Assembly (NCBI RefSeq): GCF_000003815.2
Contig: NC_049994.1
Location: 12,362,702 to 12,413,537, forward strand
Source of the DNA: Branchiostoma floridae
Lineage: Eukaryota; Chordata; Leptocardii; Amphioxiformes; Branchiostomatidae
Reading direction: 5' to 3'
Length of the DNA stretch: 50,836 nucleotides
Under the pieces are notes generated by a model. That model saw only the letters and a program-made list of their open reading frames with translations. It searched no databases and was not told the origin of the DNA. Positions 10,931-22,129 of the stretch are shown one piece after another. How positions within the stretch are numbered: position 1 is the first letter of the stretch; each line of letters begins with the position of its first letter. The position numbers and the translations under genes were made by a program.

Positions 10931-11637
10931 TTTGTATGATTTATGACTGGATTGGAAAATTGTGTGATAACTAAAATTGTGAAGCATCTTATAAACTCTC
11001 TTGGGGAAAGTAGAAGACCATCTCCTGTATAATTAATGTGTGAGGACAATGTTGCACCAAGATTCAAACTGTGAGTTTGAAAAGCTGTTAATGTAAGTAT
11101 TAAATATGAATATAGTTAGGGTTAGTTTTAAGATGTACAAGATAAAGATAAATATGCTTCAGGGCTCAATATTCACCTAAAGTTTACACCTATCATTAAA
11201 CCTGATGATGTAGGCGCACAGGAAGAAAAAATTGTGTGCGCACACAAAAAATTATATTCAAGTAGAATGTCAGCAACATAATACACATATATCTTGATGC
11301 AATGGTGCACCTGCAGTAAAAAATTAGGCGTACAAAAGTGCATATCCACACATGGCCAGCAGATACATTGTAAAGGTTACAATGCACCTGTTTTGATCCC
11401 CCTTTCACATTACACTTGTCATGAATTCAAATAAAGGATTAAGGTAGATTTCACCAAGCAGGGAGAATGCCTTTTACCTGCGTATTGTGTTCATTTCTAC
11501 CTGCCCGTGTTATTACACCGGAAGAATAGCGCACCTGTGCACTGAGAGATAACGGTTTCAAGGCTGACACATAGAGGGCTTGTAGTTATTGGAAAACGGC
11601 TTTTGCTAGCTTTTCATGTAGGATTTGGTCTTGAGGA
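10931..11637. other. Non-coding sequence
   Basis: No recognised gene or element. It contains a few CpG-bearing segments near 11210-11240 and 11480-11560. Confidence 0.5.
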
Positions 11638-11970
11638 CAGGGTTGGACAAGTCCACTAGCACTATTGTCCCGGGCAAGTGAAAGCACTGATCGGGCAAGT
11701 ACGTGTCCCAATCTACTTGCTCATCGGGCAAGTAAGATTTTTCCATTGAGTGAGATTTTTATAATAGTGGCTTTTTACAGTCATTGCGTCAAGCTTTGGT
11801 CAATACAGAAACATAAAGCCAATAATAAAAGAATTCCATTGCTGGAAGCGAAAATACATAGAAAAGTGTCATTTGAATTCTGGGCAAGTAAAAAGATGGT
11901 TCGGGCAAGTAATTTTTTAATCTACTTGCCCGATAGGACAAGTGAATTTTAAACAACTTGTCCAACCCTG
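11638..11970. mobile_element. Non-autonomous hAT-like element (333 bp)
   Basis: The 15-bp termini CAGGGTTGGACAAGT and ACTTGTCCAACCCTG are perfect inverted repeats. They are flanked by a 5-bp direct duplication GAGGA (11633-11637 and 11971-11975). The phrase GGGCAAGT recurs inside. CAGGG ends fit the hAT superfamily, though classic hAT elements leave 8 bp, so a 5-bp-duplicating branch is implied. Confidence 0.75.
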
Positions 11971-11975
11971 GAGGA

Positions 11976-12160
11976 TGCGTCTACGAATGTCGTGGAATGT
12001 CGTTGTCGTCCCCGAAAATGGACGACGGCAGGTGAGACCAGGTGACAAATCGGGACGAATTAGCGTAATGGTCCCCCGAGGCGACGATTTCACAAAGGAG
12101 AAAGTCTGGTGGCACGAACTAAAACACTCGCTGTGGCGCCCTGGCACCTACACATGCTAG
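11976..12160 (+). other. GC-richer unique segment with an open frame and a donor-like site
   Basis: A frame running to TAG at 12158-12160 encodes a charged sequence including VVVVPENGRRQVRPGDKSGR. A donor-like GGCAGGTGAGA lies at about 12026. The frame's only ATG is inside the hAT-like element, and the opposite strand is open as well (11917-12147). I do not recognise the product, and this may be chance. Confidence 0.15.
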
Positions 12161-14997
12161 CAGGTTGACCTTTCAAGTTTCCAGTACTATCCTTCACGTT
12201 CCCTTACACGTTTGTGGCACTAGGATGAGCATCCACAGATGTGCATTTCAGACACAATGTAGTGAAGATATATCTTGCATTAGAATAGCAATAGCTGAAA
12301 TATCTTTGCAAATTCCTTCAAATTATTCAAGAAAGTTGAAAATTTCCATTTAACTAATACAGAGATGGTGCCTCACTGTCTGGACCTGGAAAATGCCTCT
12401 TAAAGCATAATGGATAATTTAGATAGAACTTGATAGCTTTTTGACCTATCTTTCCAATTGTGTAATTGCTTAACACAGTTCAAAACAGTCAATGCCTGTT
12501 GTTTAAGGACATTTTTAGTTCATTGTTTATTCATGGTGCTGTGATATTCAAAGATGATTGTGTTTCCAAGCTACTAGACTTTGTTGCATGTTGTTGCAAG
12601 TTTATTATTTGGTAGTGACTGAAGTATTTATTTACGTTTTTATTCATTTATTTTAAAGGGACTTGAATTGAATTGACTAAAGTAAAGCCTACTAAAGGGG
12701 TGGGTGTGCATCAACTGTGGACTTAAAAGGCAAGGAGCGCCATCTTAAAGCTGGTTCAAGTCTTTAAAGTCCTAAAGATGTCTTGTTAGTGGTTCAAAAT
12801 AGGCACACTTGAACTGTGGTTCAGCATACCTTACTTTGACTGTAACATAAACAATTCAAAAACTGATAAGGTCTCAAGGAGCTATGGAAAAATATCCCCA
12901 TGTCCTATCTGGTTGTCTTTGGCATTGCTATAACTTAAACTTAATGTAAGCTTTGTTCACATGTTGCATAATAGCAATTATACTATGTACCGTGTAGTCA
13001 ATAGTGTAGAAGACATGTGAGGGTCAGATTCTTGACATGCGTCACGTTGTTATGTTTAATTTGAAAGCGAGGGGCAATCCTTAACGATGTGGACTCCCAT
13101 TGTTTGGTCTGGTGCGGCTACACGTGATCGCGGCCCCTGACGATAGCTCGCGGCTACAATTATAGTCGAGGTAGTAATTACCAGTAGGTTTTCCTATACC
13201 TTCTTTGTGCATTTGTGCACATACTGTAAACGGCCTTGATTTGGGAAGGAATTCATTTGACCAGTATTTATTCATTAATATTTATGTCAATTCCAGCCAC
13301 TTGAAATATATATTAGATATTTGATCCAGGATGGAAAATTGTGTTTTGATGAAAAAGCTGTGTTGTTTTACTAGTATCTCCAAAACTAAAAAGAATTTTG
13401 CTGGCCCAAATGAAAGAATTTTACAGTATTTCCCTGTTAGGTTGAGGTGGATTGCTTGAAGGTATTATCAGTATCTCTGTAGCAAGCTTGGAAACCTGAA
13501 AACAAGGATTTGGGCCTGTTCAAGATTGGATTGTTTTAGCTGGTAAGTTATTCTGATTGCATCACCTCACAATTTCAGCCAAATTACTCAGATTAGAGTC
13601 AGAATCATAGAAAATAATAACAACTATGTGAAGCAACATTACAGATTTAATATTGAATAGATTTGTGTAGTTCTGCATTGAAAGCCTTTTTGGCAGTGTG
13701 ATATACGATGCAGCTTATCTGTCCAGACCATGGCAAACCCTTGGAGCAATGATCTTATCATGTATTATATTTCTATATTACGCTGAAATGAAGTCATATA
13801 TTCAGAGGTAGACCTTTGTTGATACTGATAGTATTTAGCATATATGATTACACCATTCAGAGGTGAATGAAAAATGCTGTGTAATTTGCTCAAGAGATAA
13901 AACTGTATTGGCCACTGCCAAGCAAGGAATCCATATTATTAGAGATGATTTTTAGAAACCTGGGATGATTAAGGGTTAAAGTTGTCTGACCCCATATAGC
14001 TGACGCCCAAACGGCTGCCTCAGCTTGCACAATTTTACAGTACAGCAATGGTGCCCTTTCCCTCCCCTACCTTAAAAATGCCAGACTGACAAGGAAAATT
14101 GTCTCGGGCTGGTGCTATGATTTGTCTGTACATATCCCACCCCTATTATAGCCACTGGTACATGTATATAGGGTAGAAGGGTGATAAAAGTTTACACAAG
14201 AAATATGTACCAATTCCATCCCCGGATCTGTATTTAAGCCAGAAATCATACAGCATGTTAATACTTCTGCCTTTGTCTAACGTTACCACAGGGATAAGTC
14301 ACCGATACCCTTTATAGTATGGTCAAAGGGAACACATTTGTTGTGTGTTACGTGATATGCCAGAGGGCCAGAACAGCAGTACCAGGTAATAAAAGGAAAG
14401 TCTAGATGATCTATGTAATTACTGGTGACCACAGAGTTCTATAGGTACCAGTTGTACAAATAGTGTTGGAGTTGGGACGGACATTAATCTCCAAGCAGAT
14501 GTACGGTTCAGCTGTTTTCACTTAGGATGCATTAAGCCTTGCATAGGTAGGATCACTAGATTGTTAGCTATTATAGTAGTAGAAGGCCTGCTGAGAAATA
14601 TCGTACATTCAGGTATTTTTGCTGGGATTTGATCTTGATAATAGAAGTTCTTAGCTTGTAGTAAAAAAATACTGTAGCAAAAAAACAACATATATTTCGT
14701 AATGTTATGATTTCACTGTAAAGAGGCTCGGTAAAAACTAAATAAACACACTGGAAAATATTTCTAAATTTACTTGTAGCTCTTGAAAAAAACAAGCGAA
14801 GAGATTTCTGAAATTGTCTCTGGGAAAATTTAAATAGTAAGGCCCAATTGTGTCGTGATCCTTGTATATGTAAGAATTTGGGGTAGGATTTACTAGCTTA
14901 TGCATAGTCTTTATAATGTAGTAATGGTAAGATGTACAGTTGCTTCATTAATACCATAGATTTAGTCAAAATCCCTGGAGAACACAATATCAGGGCT
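12161..14997. other. Mostly AT-rich non-coding sequence
   Basis: No gene is supported. A CpG-bearing patch at 13070-13220 stands out. An exon-like interval, 13483-13540 (CTGTAG before it, CTGGTAAGTT after it), is open in two frames but too short to call. A lone CTCCAAGCAGAT MITE terminus lies at about 14490. Confidence 0.5.
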
Positions 14998-15022
14998 TCA
15001 TCATCATCATCATCATCATCAT
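14998..15022 (+). repeat. (TCA)8 microsatellite
   Basis: Eight uninterrupted TCA units. Confidence 0.9.
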
Positions 15023-15689
15023 TGTAGGCTGTTTGCCTGGCTTCAAGGAATTACAAACAGCTGATAATATTTTTGATAAATACTGTTTGAAAGCAACACT
15101 ATTCTTGCCAGTCTACTCCAAAACCAAGAAGTAATTTCGAGATATGATAATAATTTTGTAACGGCTGAACTGCCAGAAACTCAAGGTTGTGGACAATCGT
15201 TACAATATAATCTATATCTGCAGACATTATTGATGATGAGATGCATTTCTCCTTCCCTTCTCTTCCCTGCGGACCTCATTAAATACTTGCAACCACACTG
15301 TGCCGATCATCCAGCAAAATTGCTGTTTGTATGCTGCCAATTTCTACTGATGATCTCAATCACTGGACCGTGCCACAAACCCGCTGCCCCCTTGAAAAAA
15401 ATCAATGACCTGTTTTCGTATAAATTTTCCGTTCCCGTGCCCTTGTAACGACATGCAGTTGGGCGAAATTTCCTCGGAGGGTGATACAATAACGTCTTAG
15501 GGTATAATCGCATGTAGATCCATTCTGGAACTGTAATGATAGGAAACAAAACTGGCATGATGGCCGCCAGCTGAATAATGATTTCAGGTCTTGCGTGTAC
15601 ATTCTGCAATCTTCTGGATTTGTGGGCGCACATTTTTACATTTCTGTACCACAAAATCAAGATTCACAAACTGCAAAAGAATGTGGTGT
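15023..15689. other. Unique sequence without a supported gene
   Basis: A more complex patch at 15230-15610 carries overlapping frames on both strands (up to 117 codons, minus), none recognised. It could be regulatory DNA. Confidence 0.45.
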
Positions 15690-16021
15690 GCTTGCCAGCT
15701 TTAAATTTTTTTCTATCCCACTCATTGTTTTGAATCCCATGTTGTTAATTTTTTTATTTCAAGTCTGTGATTTCAAGCTTACAAAAATCTTTTTTTTTCA
15801 TCAATTTCATGTCATAAAAAATGTAGATTATTTGGATGGACCAGGTGAAATTTTTGTCCGTCCCAACGAGCAAATTTAGTTTACGAAAATCCTTTTTTTC
15901 ATAAGTTTCATGTCATAAAAAAATGTAGATGACTTGAACGGATGAGGTGAAATTTTTGTCCGTCCCAGCGAGCAAACTTCCATCCCAGTACGGAGGGACG
16001 GGTCCTGGGGGCAGCCCTGGG
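15690..16021 (+). repeat. Dispersed repeat copy ending in GCAGCCCTGG
   Basis: Shares with 33426-34085 and 36797-37020, in order, CAGCTTTAAA-TTTTTTCT, ATTTTCATCAATTTCATGTC, GGTGAAATTTTTGTC and a GGGACGGGTCCTGGGG-like end. It contains its own internal duplication of about 103 bp (about 15780-15878 and 15883-15978). The end matches CAGGGCT read in reverse, so a hAT-like terminus is possible. No second end was found. Confidence 0.55.
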
Positions 16022-16892
16022 CCACACTTTATCGGATTGAGCTGCATGATGGATAGGTAACTGGCTGCAGGTGTCAATACTTCGCGGGAGCGATCTTTCA
16101 TTTCACGCCAAGACTTTGGCCGGCGTGTGAAGCGTGGCGTATACGAAAAAACAACCCTCTTCAGCGTGGAGCACTCTCGGGGTATGGAACCGTATTGATT
16201 GATCGAAGAGTCAACTGAAGGTCGCGGGTTGCTAATCTTGGGGAGTCGGGGCGACTAACACGAACCATTTCCGCCGCGCTCGGAAATATTCCGTGTAAAC
16301 GACGTCAGTAAGCCGCTTACACTAAAAACATAATAACTACCAACAGGGGCTGGCTTAATGCTGAATATCAATCCCCTTTTTTGCCAGGTCAACACTGGAA
16401 GTTTTGACAATGATCATGAGGGAAGGTTTATTGCTCTTTCATGTTTTAACAAGCAAATATGATCAATACTTTTTAGGAAATAATACATTCACATCATGTA
16501 TGCTTAGGTGGACTCCAAATTTGATGCAAATGTCCAATGACAAATTTCATGCATAATATGACCTATAGCAGAGACAGGTATATCTTCATCCAGGTAATCA
16601 AATAAATGTATGTGGGATAGTTTTCCTTTTTACAGTAAGCTTGGAGGAATTTTTGTTTAATTTGAGCATATTTTGACAATTCCCTACTGATTATTGGGTT
16701 CATTATGGTCTAAACCATGGCCTGTGGCAGAGATGTTCACACATATTAATAAGCACTGCGGCATTCTCATCTCAAAACACCATTTTTGCTCCAGTCAACC
16801 ATTCTTTAATGGATTTGGCTACTTGTAGGCTGGGTTTCGTTATAGCTTTTTCATGCCACAGTCATTGTCACTTCGAAAAAGGATTTCACTCT
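16022..16892. other. CpG-richer patch, then AT-rich sequence
   Basis: Positions 16100-16330 are CpG-rich (for example GGCCGGCGTGTGAAGCGTGG), unlike their surroundings. I see no gene or repeat in them. The remainder is AT-rich. ATTAAA on the minus strand at 16805-16810 could serve the frame at 16893-17174. Confidence 0.45.
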
Positions 16893-17174
16893 TCAACCAT
16901 CCAATTTGTCTGCGAGAAACTTTACACAAGTGTGTGGCGGTGGAAGCAGTGATATATTCACCCATCCCGTGCACTCAGTGGGTTGTTGTTGCTCATTTCC
17001 TGTTGGGTGTTCCCCGATTTGTGCCAGCTTCATAAGTATAGGCAGGGAGGACCTCAAGTGTAGCAAAACACTTTCACCTTCAAATACCGGGAACTCGTGC
17101 ATGAGATGAACCTCAAATGTGCCGGGAGCAAATACTTCAAAGGTGAAGTTATCCTCTACTCCTTCTAGACGCAT
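16893..17174 (-). CDS. Small single-exon open frame of 93 codons, hypothetical
   Basis: The frame begins at an ATG with A at -3 (minus-strand AGAAAATGC) and ends in TGA. ATTAAA follows 83 bp after the stop, so a small intronless gene is conceivable. The protein is mixed in composition (starting MRLEGVEDNFTFEVFAPGTF). It has no signal peptide or membrane segment, two N-x-S/T sequons, and a Q-rich then P-rich middle. I recognise no family. The plus strand of the same interval is also open for 67 codons, which weakens the case. Confidence 0.22.
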   Translation of the reverse strand: MRLEGVEDNFTFEVFAPGTFEVHLMHEFPVFEGESVLLHLRSSLPILMKLAQIGEHPTGNEQQQPTECTGWVNISLLPPPHTCVKFLADKLDG

Positions 17175-17300
17175 TTTCTAGACGAGACGGGCGTTTTACA
17201 GCGGAGATGCAGGGTGTATTTTGGTGTTACTGAAATGTCAAGCTAGGACTTGTGTGCTTTCTGTGAAATGGAAGTGAAAAGATCAACCCCCTTTTCTGTA

Positions 17301-17440
17301 GCCTGGTATCCGGCCGTATTATAGCTCCTGAGTCTCTTCTGTCCTATCTGCAATTGGTTTCAAATCAACCGGGGCCAGATGTATTTGTGGAGAGGAGAGA
17401 AGAGACTAGGGAGCTATAGTAATACTGATGGATACCAGGC
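17301..17440. mobile_element. Hairpin MITE with GCCTGGTATCC termini (140 bp)
   Basis: The left arm GCCTGGTATCC...TATAGCTCC pairs with the right arm GGAGCTATA...GGATACCAGGC over about 30 bp with a few mismatches. Both ends abut TA. It is related at its ends to 38170-38233 and 42129-42213. Confidence 0.75.
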
Positions 17441-17511
17441 TACTTTTTCTGCCCCTAAAGCTATCGAAATTGATTTGAAGTTGTTTTTTATTTGGCTGAA
17501 AAGCTTTACTA

Positions 17512-18115
17512 CCGTATATTCTCGAATAAAGTACGCACCCCAATTAAAGTACGCACCCCTGATTTTGGACAAGTCTTAGACAGGGATCTTTGGGACTGAA
17601 AGGTAAAATGGAAAAACTCAAATAAAGTACGCACCCCTTCTCCACCAATTTTGAACAGACCTTTAACTGGATAAATTCAAATTTATGATGTTTTCCCCAG
17701 GTTATTTTGCATGAAATAACCTGCATTTACACTGTCATTGTCTCTATGAACTTGTGAATTGCCTACTGCAAATTATAAAAATCACTGAGAACTGGTAGAA
17801 GAAATCAGGAAAAACCAGTTGTACAAGTCAAAGTCACTAACTCAAAAGGATTGTATGCAAATGCCAATCTTATGTAAATCATGTTTAGACAATTTCTTTG
17901 TTTCATGTTTAGACAACTACAAGACAACAACAATGTGCATGTTTTGAAACATTACTAGAAGTGTAGCTCCACCTTGCTTTATTTTAGGCTTTTTTTACCA
18001 TTTCTCTGTGCAGTGACCTCAAATAAAGTACGCACCCCAACTTTGGCAACAACTTGTAGCACCTTTTCAATTTTGAAAAGTTAAAAAAGTGCGTACTTTA
18101 TTCGAGAATATACGG
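17512..18115. mobile_element. Tc1/mariner (pogo-like) non-autonomous element, 604 bp
   Basis: Perfect 27-bp terminal inverted repeats (CCGTATATTCTCGAATAAAG, continuing TACGCAC) are flanked by TA at 17510-17511 and 18116-18117. The sub-terminal phrase AAAGTACGCACCCC recurs at about 17528, 17547, 17624 and 18025, forming a sub-terminal repeat cluster of the kind transposases often bind. It has no transposase frame. Confidence 0.85.
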
Positions 18116-18165
18116 TACTTGCATTTACAAAGTGTTACTCTTTCTTCAACTTTTCCAGCGGAATA

Positions 18166-18325
18166 TAATCTTTACGTACATGTTGATATATCCTATAACT
18201 GTTTTTTTGTTGGTGAGGTAGAGGCAAATATTTAATGCACGGAAACCAGATGGCACCGTTATCTTCAACTTTTTCCGCAGAGGATAATCTATCTACACAT
18301 GTAGACACATCCTAGAACTAGTTTT
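18166..18325 (+). repeat. Diverged tandem duplication, unit about 65 bp, spacing about 115 bp
   Basis: TCTTCAACTTTTCC...ATAATCT...ACATGT...ATCCTA.AACT..TTTT occurs twice, at about 18140-18215 and 18260-18330. Confidence 0.55.
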
Positions 18326-18802
18326 ATTATTTTTGTGGGGTAACTCCTATCAGATGTATTGCCGTAACATTCAACCACCTCCCAGCGATAGTCATAACAT
18401 CCGAAAGGTCCCGCCCTCAATTAAATCTTAAGTTCAAGGTGGAACCCTCTCTCTCACTCTCCCTGGGAATGGATTCCAGAGGCGTCTAAGGTTTCTCCAA
18501 CTCCTCCAGGGCCCCAGGACCCGTTTCTTTCAAATTAGCCAGCCGGAGGCGCTCCAATTTTCTGCAAGTTTCTGGGGGTGGACCTGAGGTTGGAGACTTG
18601 CAAGGCGTGGGGGAATGGAGGCTTCATGAGTAATACTAGCAGGAAAAGTAACTATGAGAAAATGGGACTGTTATTGAAGAAAAAAAACATAAACAATTTT
18701 GGCGACGCCTGATTGGCGAGCCTAATAGTATAGTGAGCGACCATTTGCAAAGAATTCTAAAAACTGTACAGGCATCTCAGGAATTTTTTTTCCGCGCATC
18801 AT
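18326..18802. other. Unique, partly GC-rich sequence
   Basis: Positions 18400-18610 are CT/GC-rich with no recognised gene. Around 18660-18800 the sequence is AT-rich and runs into the duplication that starts at 18803. Confidence 0.45.
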
Positions 18803-19344
18803 GCCGCGCATCATGCCGGACTGAACCATTACCTCCACGGGTATGCTATCCAGACGTGTGCACAGCAGTGTATTCTCGCGAGGCGATTTTCGATTGATCG
18901 CCGTGCAAAATTGAGAAAAGCCTAGGACTTTAGACGTACCAGAATTGTAGTATGTAGTATTGTGGTCATGGAAATGTAAACATTTGAAACAGGGGATAAA
19001 GGATTGTTGAAATATGTTCCTCGGAAAATAACCCGTGAGTCGTGGAAATCACTTCCGGGTTTTGCCGCGCATCATACCGGACTGAACCATTACCTCCACG
19101 GGTATGCTTTCCAGTACCAGGTACCAGGGCACATATACGTGTGCACAGCAGTGTATTCTCGCGAGGCGATTTTCGATTGATCGCCGTGCAAAATTGAGAA
19201 AAGCCTAGTACTTCAGACGTACCAGAACTGTAGTATGTAGTATGGTGATCATGGAAATGTAAACATTTGAAACAGGGGATAAAGGATGGTTGAAATATGT
19301 TCCTCGGAAAATGACCCGTGAGTCGTGGAAATCACTTCCGGGTT
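18803..19344 (+). repeat. Recent tandem duplication of a 261-bp unit (two copies)
   Basis: Unit 1 (18803-19063) and unit 2 (19064-19344) are nearly identical from GCCGCGCATCAT to CACTTCCGGG. Unit 2 carries an extra block of about 20 bp (CCAGGTACCAGGGCACATAT) near 19115. A further partial start, CCGCGCATCAT, lies at 18792-18802. High identity implies a young event. Confidence 0.85.
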
Positions 19345-19499
19345 CGTTCGTTTGGAGTTTGGAAAGTTTGGTGCGGCCTTCTTCAGCCTTGATATCTTTG
19401 TTTCAAAAATGCAAACTAATGTGTGAAACAAGCATTGTTTGAGCTTAAATGATGTATAACATGTGGGGTTGTGAGATAGCGATGTGATAGTTAACATCG

Positions 19500-19904
19500 C
19501 CATTAAAGAACGTTATATTTTGGGTAGCGTTTGTATGTGTGTGTGTGTTTGTAGAAGACCACCATAACTCTAGAACGCCTGGATGGATTGTATTGATATT
19601 CGGTATGTGGGTAGGTCTTGTTGAGACCTGGAAACGATTAGATTTTGGGTCCCCTAGCGGCCTGTTACGGTACTGCAGCGGGACTTCCTGGTTTGATATC
19701 TCGAGTTCTGGACATGTTGCGGCTATGAATTTTAAGTTGTAGACAGCTTTTGATGCCGTGAGTAAGTGGTATAGGTTTGGGCCCCCTAGCGGCTTGTTTT
19801 GGAACTGCAGGACAGGTGTAGTGTCAGACTTTGAAAGGGAATAACTCAAGAAGGGGTTGACGGATTGTTATGATTTTTAGTATGTGGATAGGTTACGTGA
19901 TGCT
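19500..19904 (+). repeat. Composite dispersed repeat (TGTG run plus CCCCCTAGCGGCTTG module)
   Basis: A TGTG run leads into ATAACTCTAGAACGCCTGGA and GGTATGTGGGTAGG, which is repeated as ATAACTCAAGAAGGGGTTGA and AGTATGTGGATAGG about 283 bp later. The module GGGYCCCCTAGCGGC...ACTGCAG also occurs twice, about 130 bp apart. Related copies lie at 34940-35130, 40205-40560 and 45995-46160. Confidence 0.65.
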
Positions 19905-20845
19905 TCATATAATTCTATATCAATTATGCAGATTGGAAGCTAATTTGCATAATTGATTGGAAAATCGTCTAAACATGCTCAGTTCAATTATAGGACCATT
20001 GCAACATGTGACCTTTGTAACTTAAAAAGAGAATATTGATAGATATATATTGTGCAAAATAAAGACCTAATTTGCATAATTAATGAGAAAATGCTTTCAT
20101 GTCATTGTGGTAAATGGCGGGAATGTCATACTTGTAGCATTTGGAAGTTATGTACAGGTGAACATCGTTGAATATTGATTATGCAAATGAGGTCCTTATT
20201 TGCATAAATTATCAGAAAAAGCGACAAAATCCTCCTTTCTTAACATATATTGCGCACGTCTGTTTGGTGAAGGAGATGATCAAGTTATATAATTTATGCA
20301 AATGAGAGCCTTATTTGCATAATTAATGACGAAGGTATGGGGTCGTGGAACTCTAGTTCAACATGTGTGACTTGCTCTAAGTGGTGCGCCGCATCCGGAC
20401 CATGACAAACGGCCGTATCTAGAGGCGTAAGTGCGCGTATGACTCTACATCAGTTATTAATTCATAGCCGCGTAATAGGACACTCAGTCAAACATATAGC
20501 ATATGTAATTTAGAAATAGAGAAATATAGATAGACATAAAATGATACAAATTGTTATCTAATTTGCATAATCATTGAGAAATTGTTATAATATCAAAGTG
20601 GTTGATGCTGATAATTTCATTCTTGCAACATTTGGCAACTACGATATTTGAACGTTATTAGACATACATCAAGTAAATTAGGGTCTCATTTACATAAATT
20701 ATTAGAAAATACTACAATAGCTTTCTTTGCCAAGACTTTGATATTTCTAGCATATTGTTATTTAGCTAGAGAAGATGATCAACTGATGATATGATTTATG
20801 TAAATGAAGGTCTGATTTGTAAAATTGATGAGAAGCATTCACATT
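19905..20845 (+). repeat. Tandem array (period about 127 bp) of paired octamer-like motifs
   Basis: Seven blocks of the form TTATGCAAATGAGG...CCTNATTTGCATAATTAATGAG have centres near 19938, 20070, 20198, 20308, 20560, 20687 and 20814. Spacings are 132, 128, 110, 252, 127 and 127 bp, so one unit slot near 20434 is missing or decayed into CpG-bearing sequence. Each block is a short inverted repeat of ATGCAAAT/ATTTGCAT, the POU octamer core. Confidence 0.75.
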
Positions 20846-21641
20846 ATTAGTTCACCCTTCACTCACAAGAGAACCCCTTTTGACAGCAATGCTCTCTAAA
20901 CATTAATCGCCAGGCGAATGGAATACGACTATTAAAACCCATTGATAACAACAATCCTTAATATTTATAAACAATAAAACCGTCGCCATGGCAATAATTT
21001 TAATTGCCACACTTTTTTGTGGTTAAGATCATGAGAGATATGAAAAAATGGCTGGGAAAATACTCTGAGCAACTTAAAAGTTAAAGAAAACAAAAGATCA
21101 AGAATCTTTGCTGATATTTAAATACTTAATTGTAGCAGTCTGATGGCAAAAGATGTTCATAATCATATGCAGAATATTCCATTCAGATTACAAATACTGT
21201 CACAATTCATATTTCTAGATCTTCAGTAGATCAAACAAAGGCTACACATTTTCTCCATTGACTGGCACCATTCTCCTCAGGATGCCTTTTGAAAGAATTA
21301 CTGCACCCTGGATGTTGATAAAGGTCACTACAGGTCACCCTTCTAATGTCTAATAGGTCAGAGGTCATCGTTAGCTGCTCCTGGTATCCAATAGGGACTC
21401 AGTGTGAGCTACTGCAGTGAAAATAGAGGGCATTGAGACTGACCCTTGAGCAAGGTTAAGAAAGGATACAATGAGTCCTGGCTGTCTCTTGTTACTTGTG
21501 TTAGGCCAAGTAACCTTCTTTCTTGGATGCCATCTATGCATGCATTGATCTTGACCTGATCTCAGTATGGACTAAAATTCCAGAAGGCTGACTCATTCCA
21601 TACAAAAGAAGTGCAGCATTTTGAGAGAGTGTTACTTACAG
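20846..21641. other. AT-rich non-coding sequence
   Basis: No gene or transposon end recognised. A pair of ATAGGTCA/AGAGGTCA-like half-sites near 21350-21367 could be nuclear-receptor-like but is unremarkable alone. Confidence 0.45.
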
Positions 21642-21692
21642 TCCAAGATTGGCTAAATCGGCAAGTTCTGGAGAGGAAGACCTGAGGCAAAA
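21642..21692 (+). CDS. Candidate 51-bp internal exon
   Basis: It lies between TTACTTACAG (AG at 21640-21641) and the donor-like GTATGT at 21693. The frame starting one base in is open (PRLAKSASSGEEDLRQ). Its length is a multiple of three, as for a cassette exon. The other two frames stop. The neighbouring candidate at 21775-21930 is not open in the matching phase, so the two do not join simply. Evidence is limited to splice-like ends. Confidence 0.15.
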
Positions 21693-21774
21693 GTATGTTT
21701 TGTTTCCATGATATTTTGCTGGAAAATTTTCGAGCCACAGAAAAGCATGTGTTTTTGATTGACTGCTTCTACAG

Positions 21775-21930
21775 TGAAAATCCATGCCTATGGCTATTGA
21801 AGAAATCTGTATGCAGCCAGTTGATTTAGATAAGGCCTTGGAGATGACAAAAGAGTGGCCCAAGGCGTCCAAGCTCCTTGGTATTCCACGTCAACACTTG
21901 CCACGTCTGTTAGGCATCCCTAATCAAGCG
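21775..21930 (+). CDS. Candidate exon-like segment, unknown product
   Basis: It is preceded by GCTTCTACAG and followed by the strong donor GCG/GTATGT at 21931. From the ATG at 21784 the frame reads through the donor with a charged, protein-like sequence (PVDLDKALEMTKEWPKASKL, then a repeated LLGIP: LLGIPRQHLPRLLGIP). Positions 21775-21777 are an in-frame TGA, so a protein could only start inside it. Kozak context is poor. No family recognised. Confidence 0.2.
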
Positions 21931-22129
21931 GTATGTTCTAAATCTCTGGAATTCCTCCCTCATTTCCCTTACAAAGTGGGAGAAGCCAGCCCCATGTCTT
22001 GCCTGTGGTGGTGCAATATTTTATGTTTTCGAAAGGAATAATTTTGCTATTTGTCAACTTTACATTGATTACAGTTGGGAAATTTGTTTGTTTTCCGTAA
22101 CTGTGAACTGTGTTTGGGTGTAACACCCA

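Noticed and set aside
13483-13540. Exon-like interval between CTGTAG and GGTAAGTT
   Set aside because: Under 60 bp, open in two frames, and the pyrimidine tract is weak.
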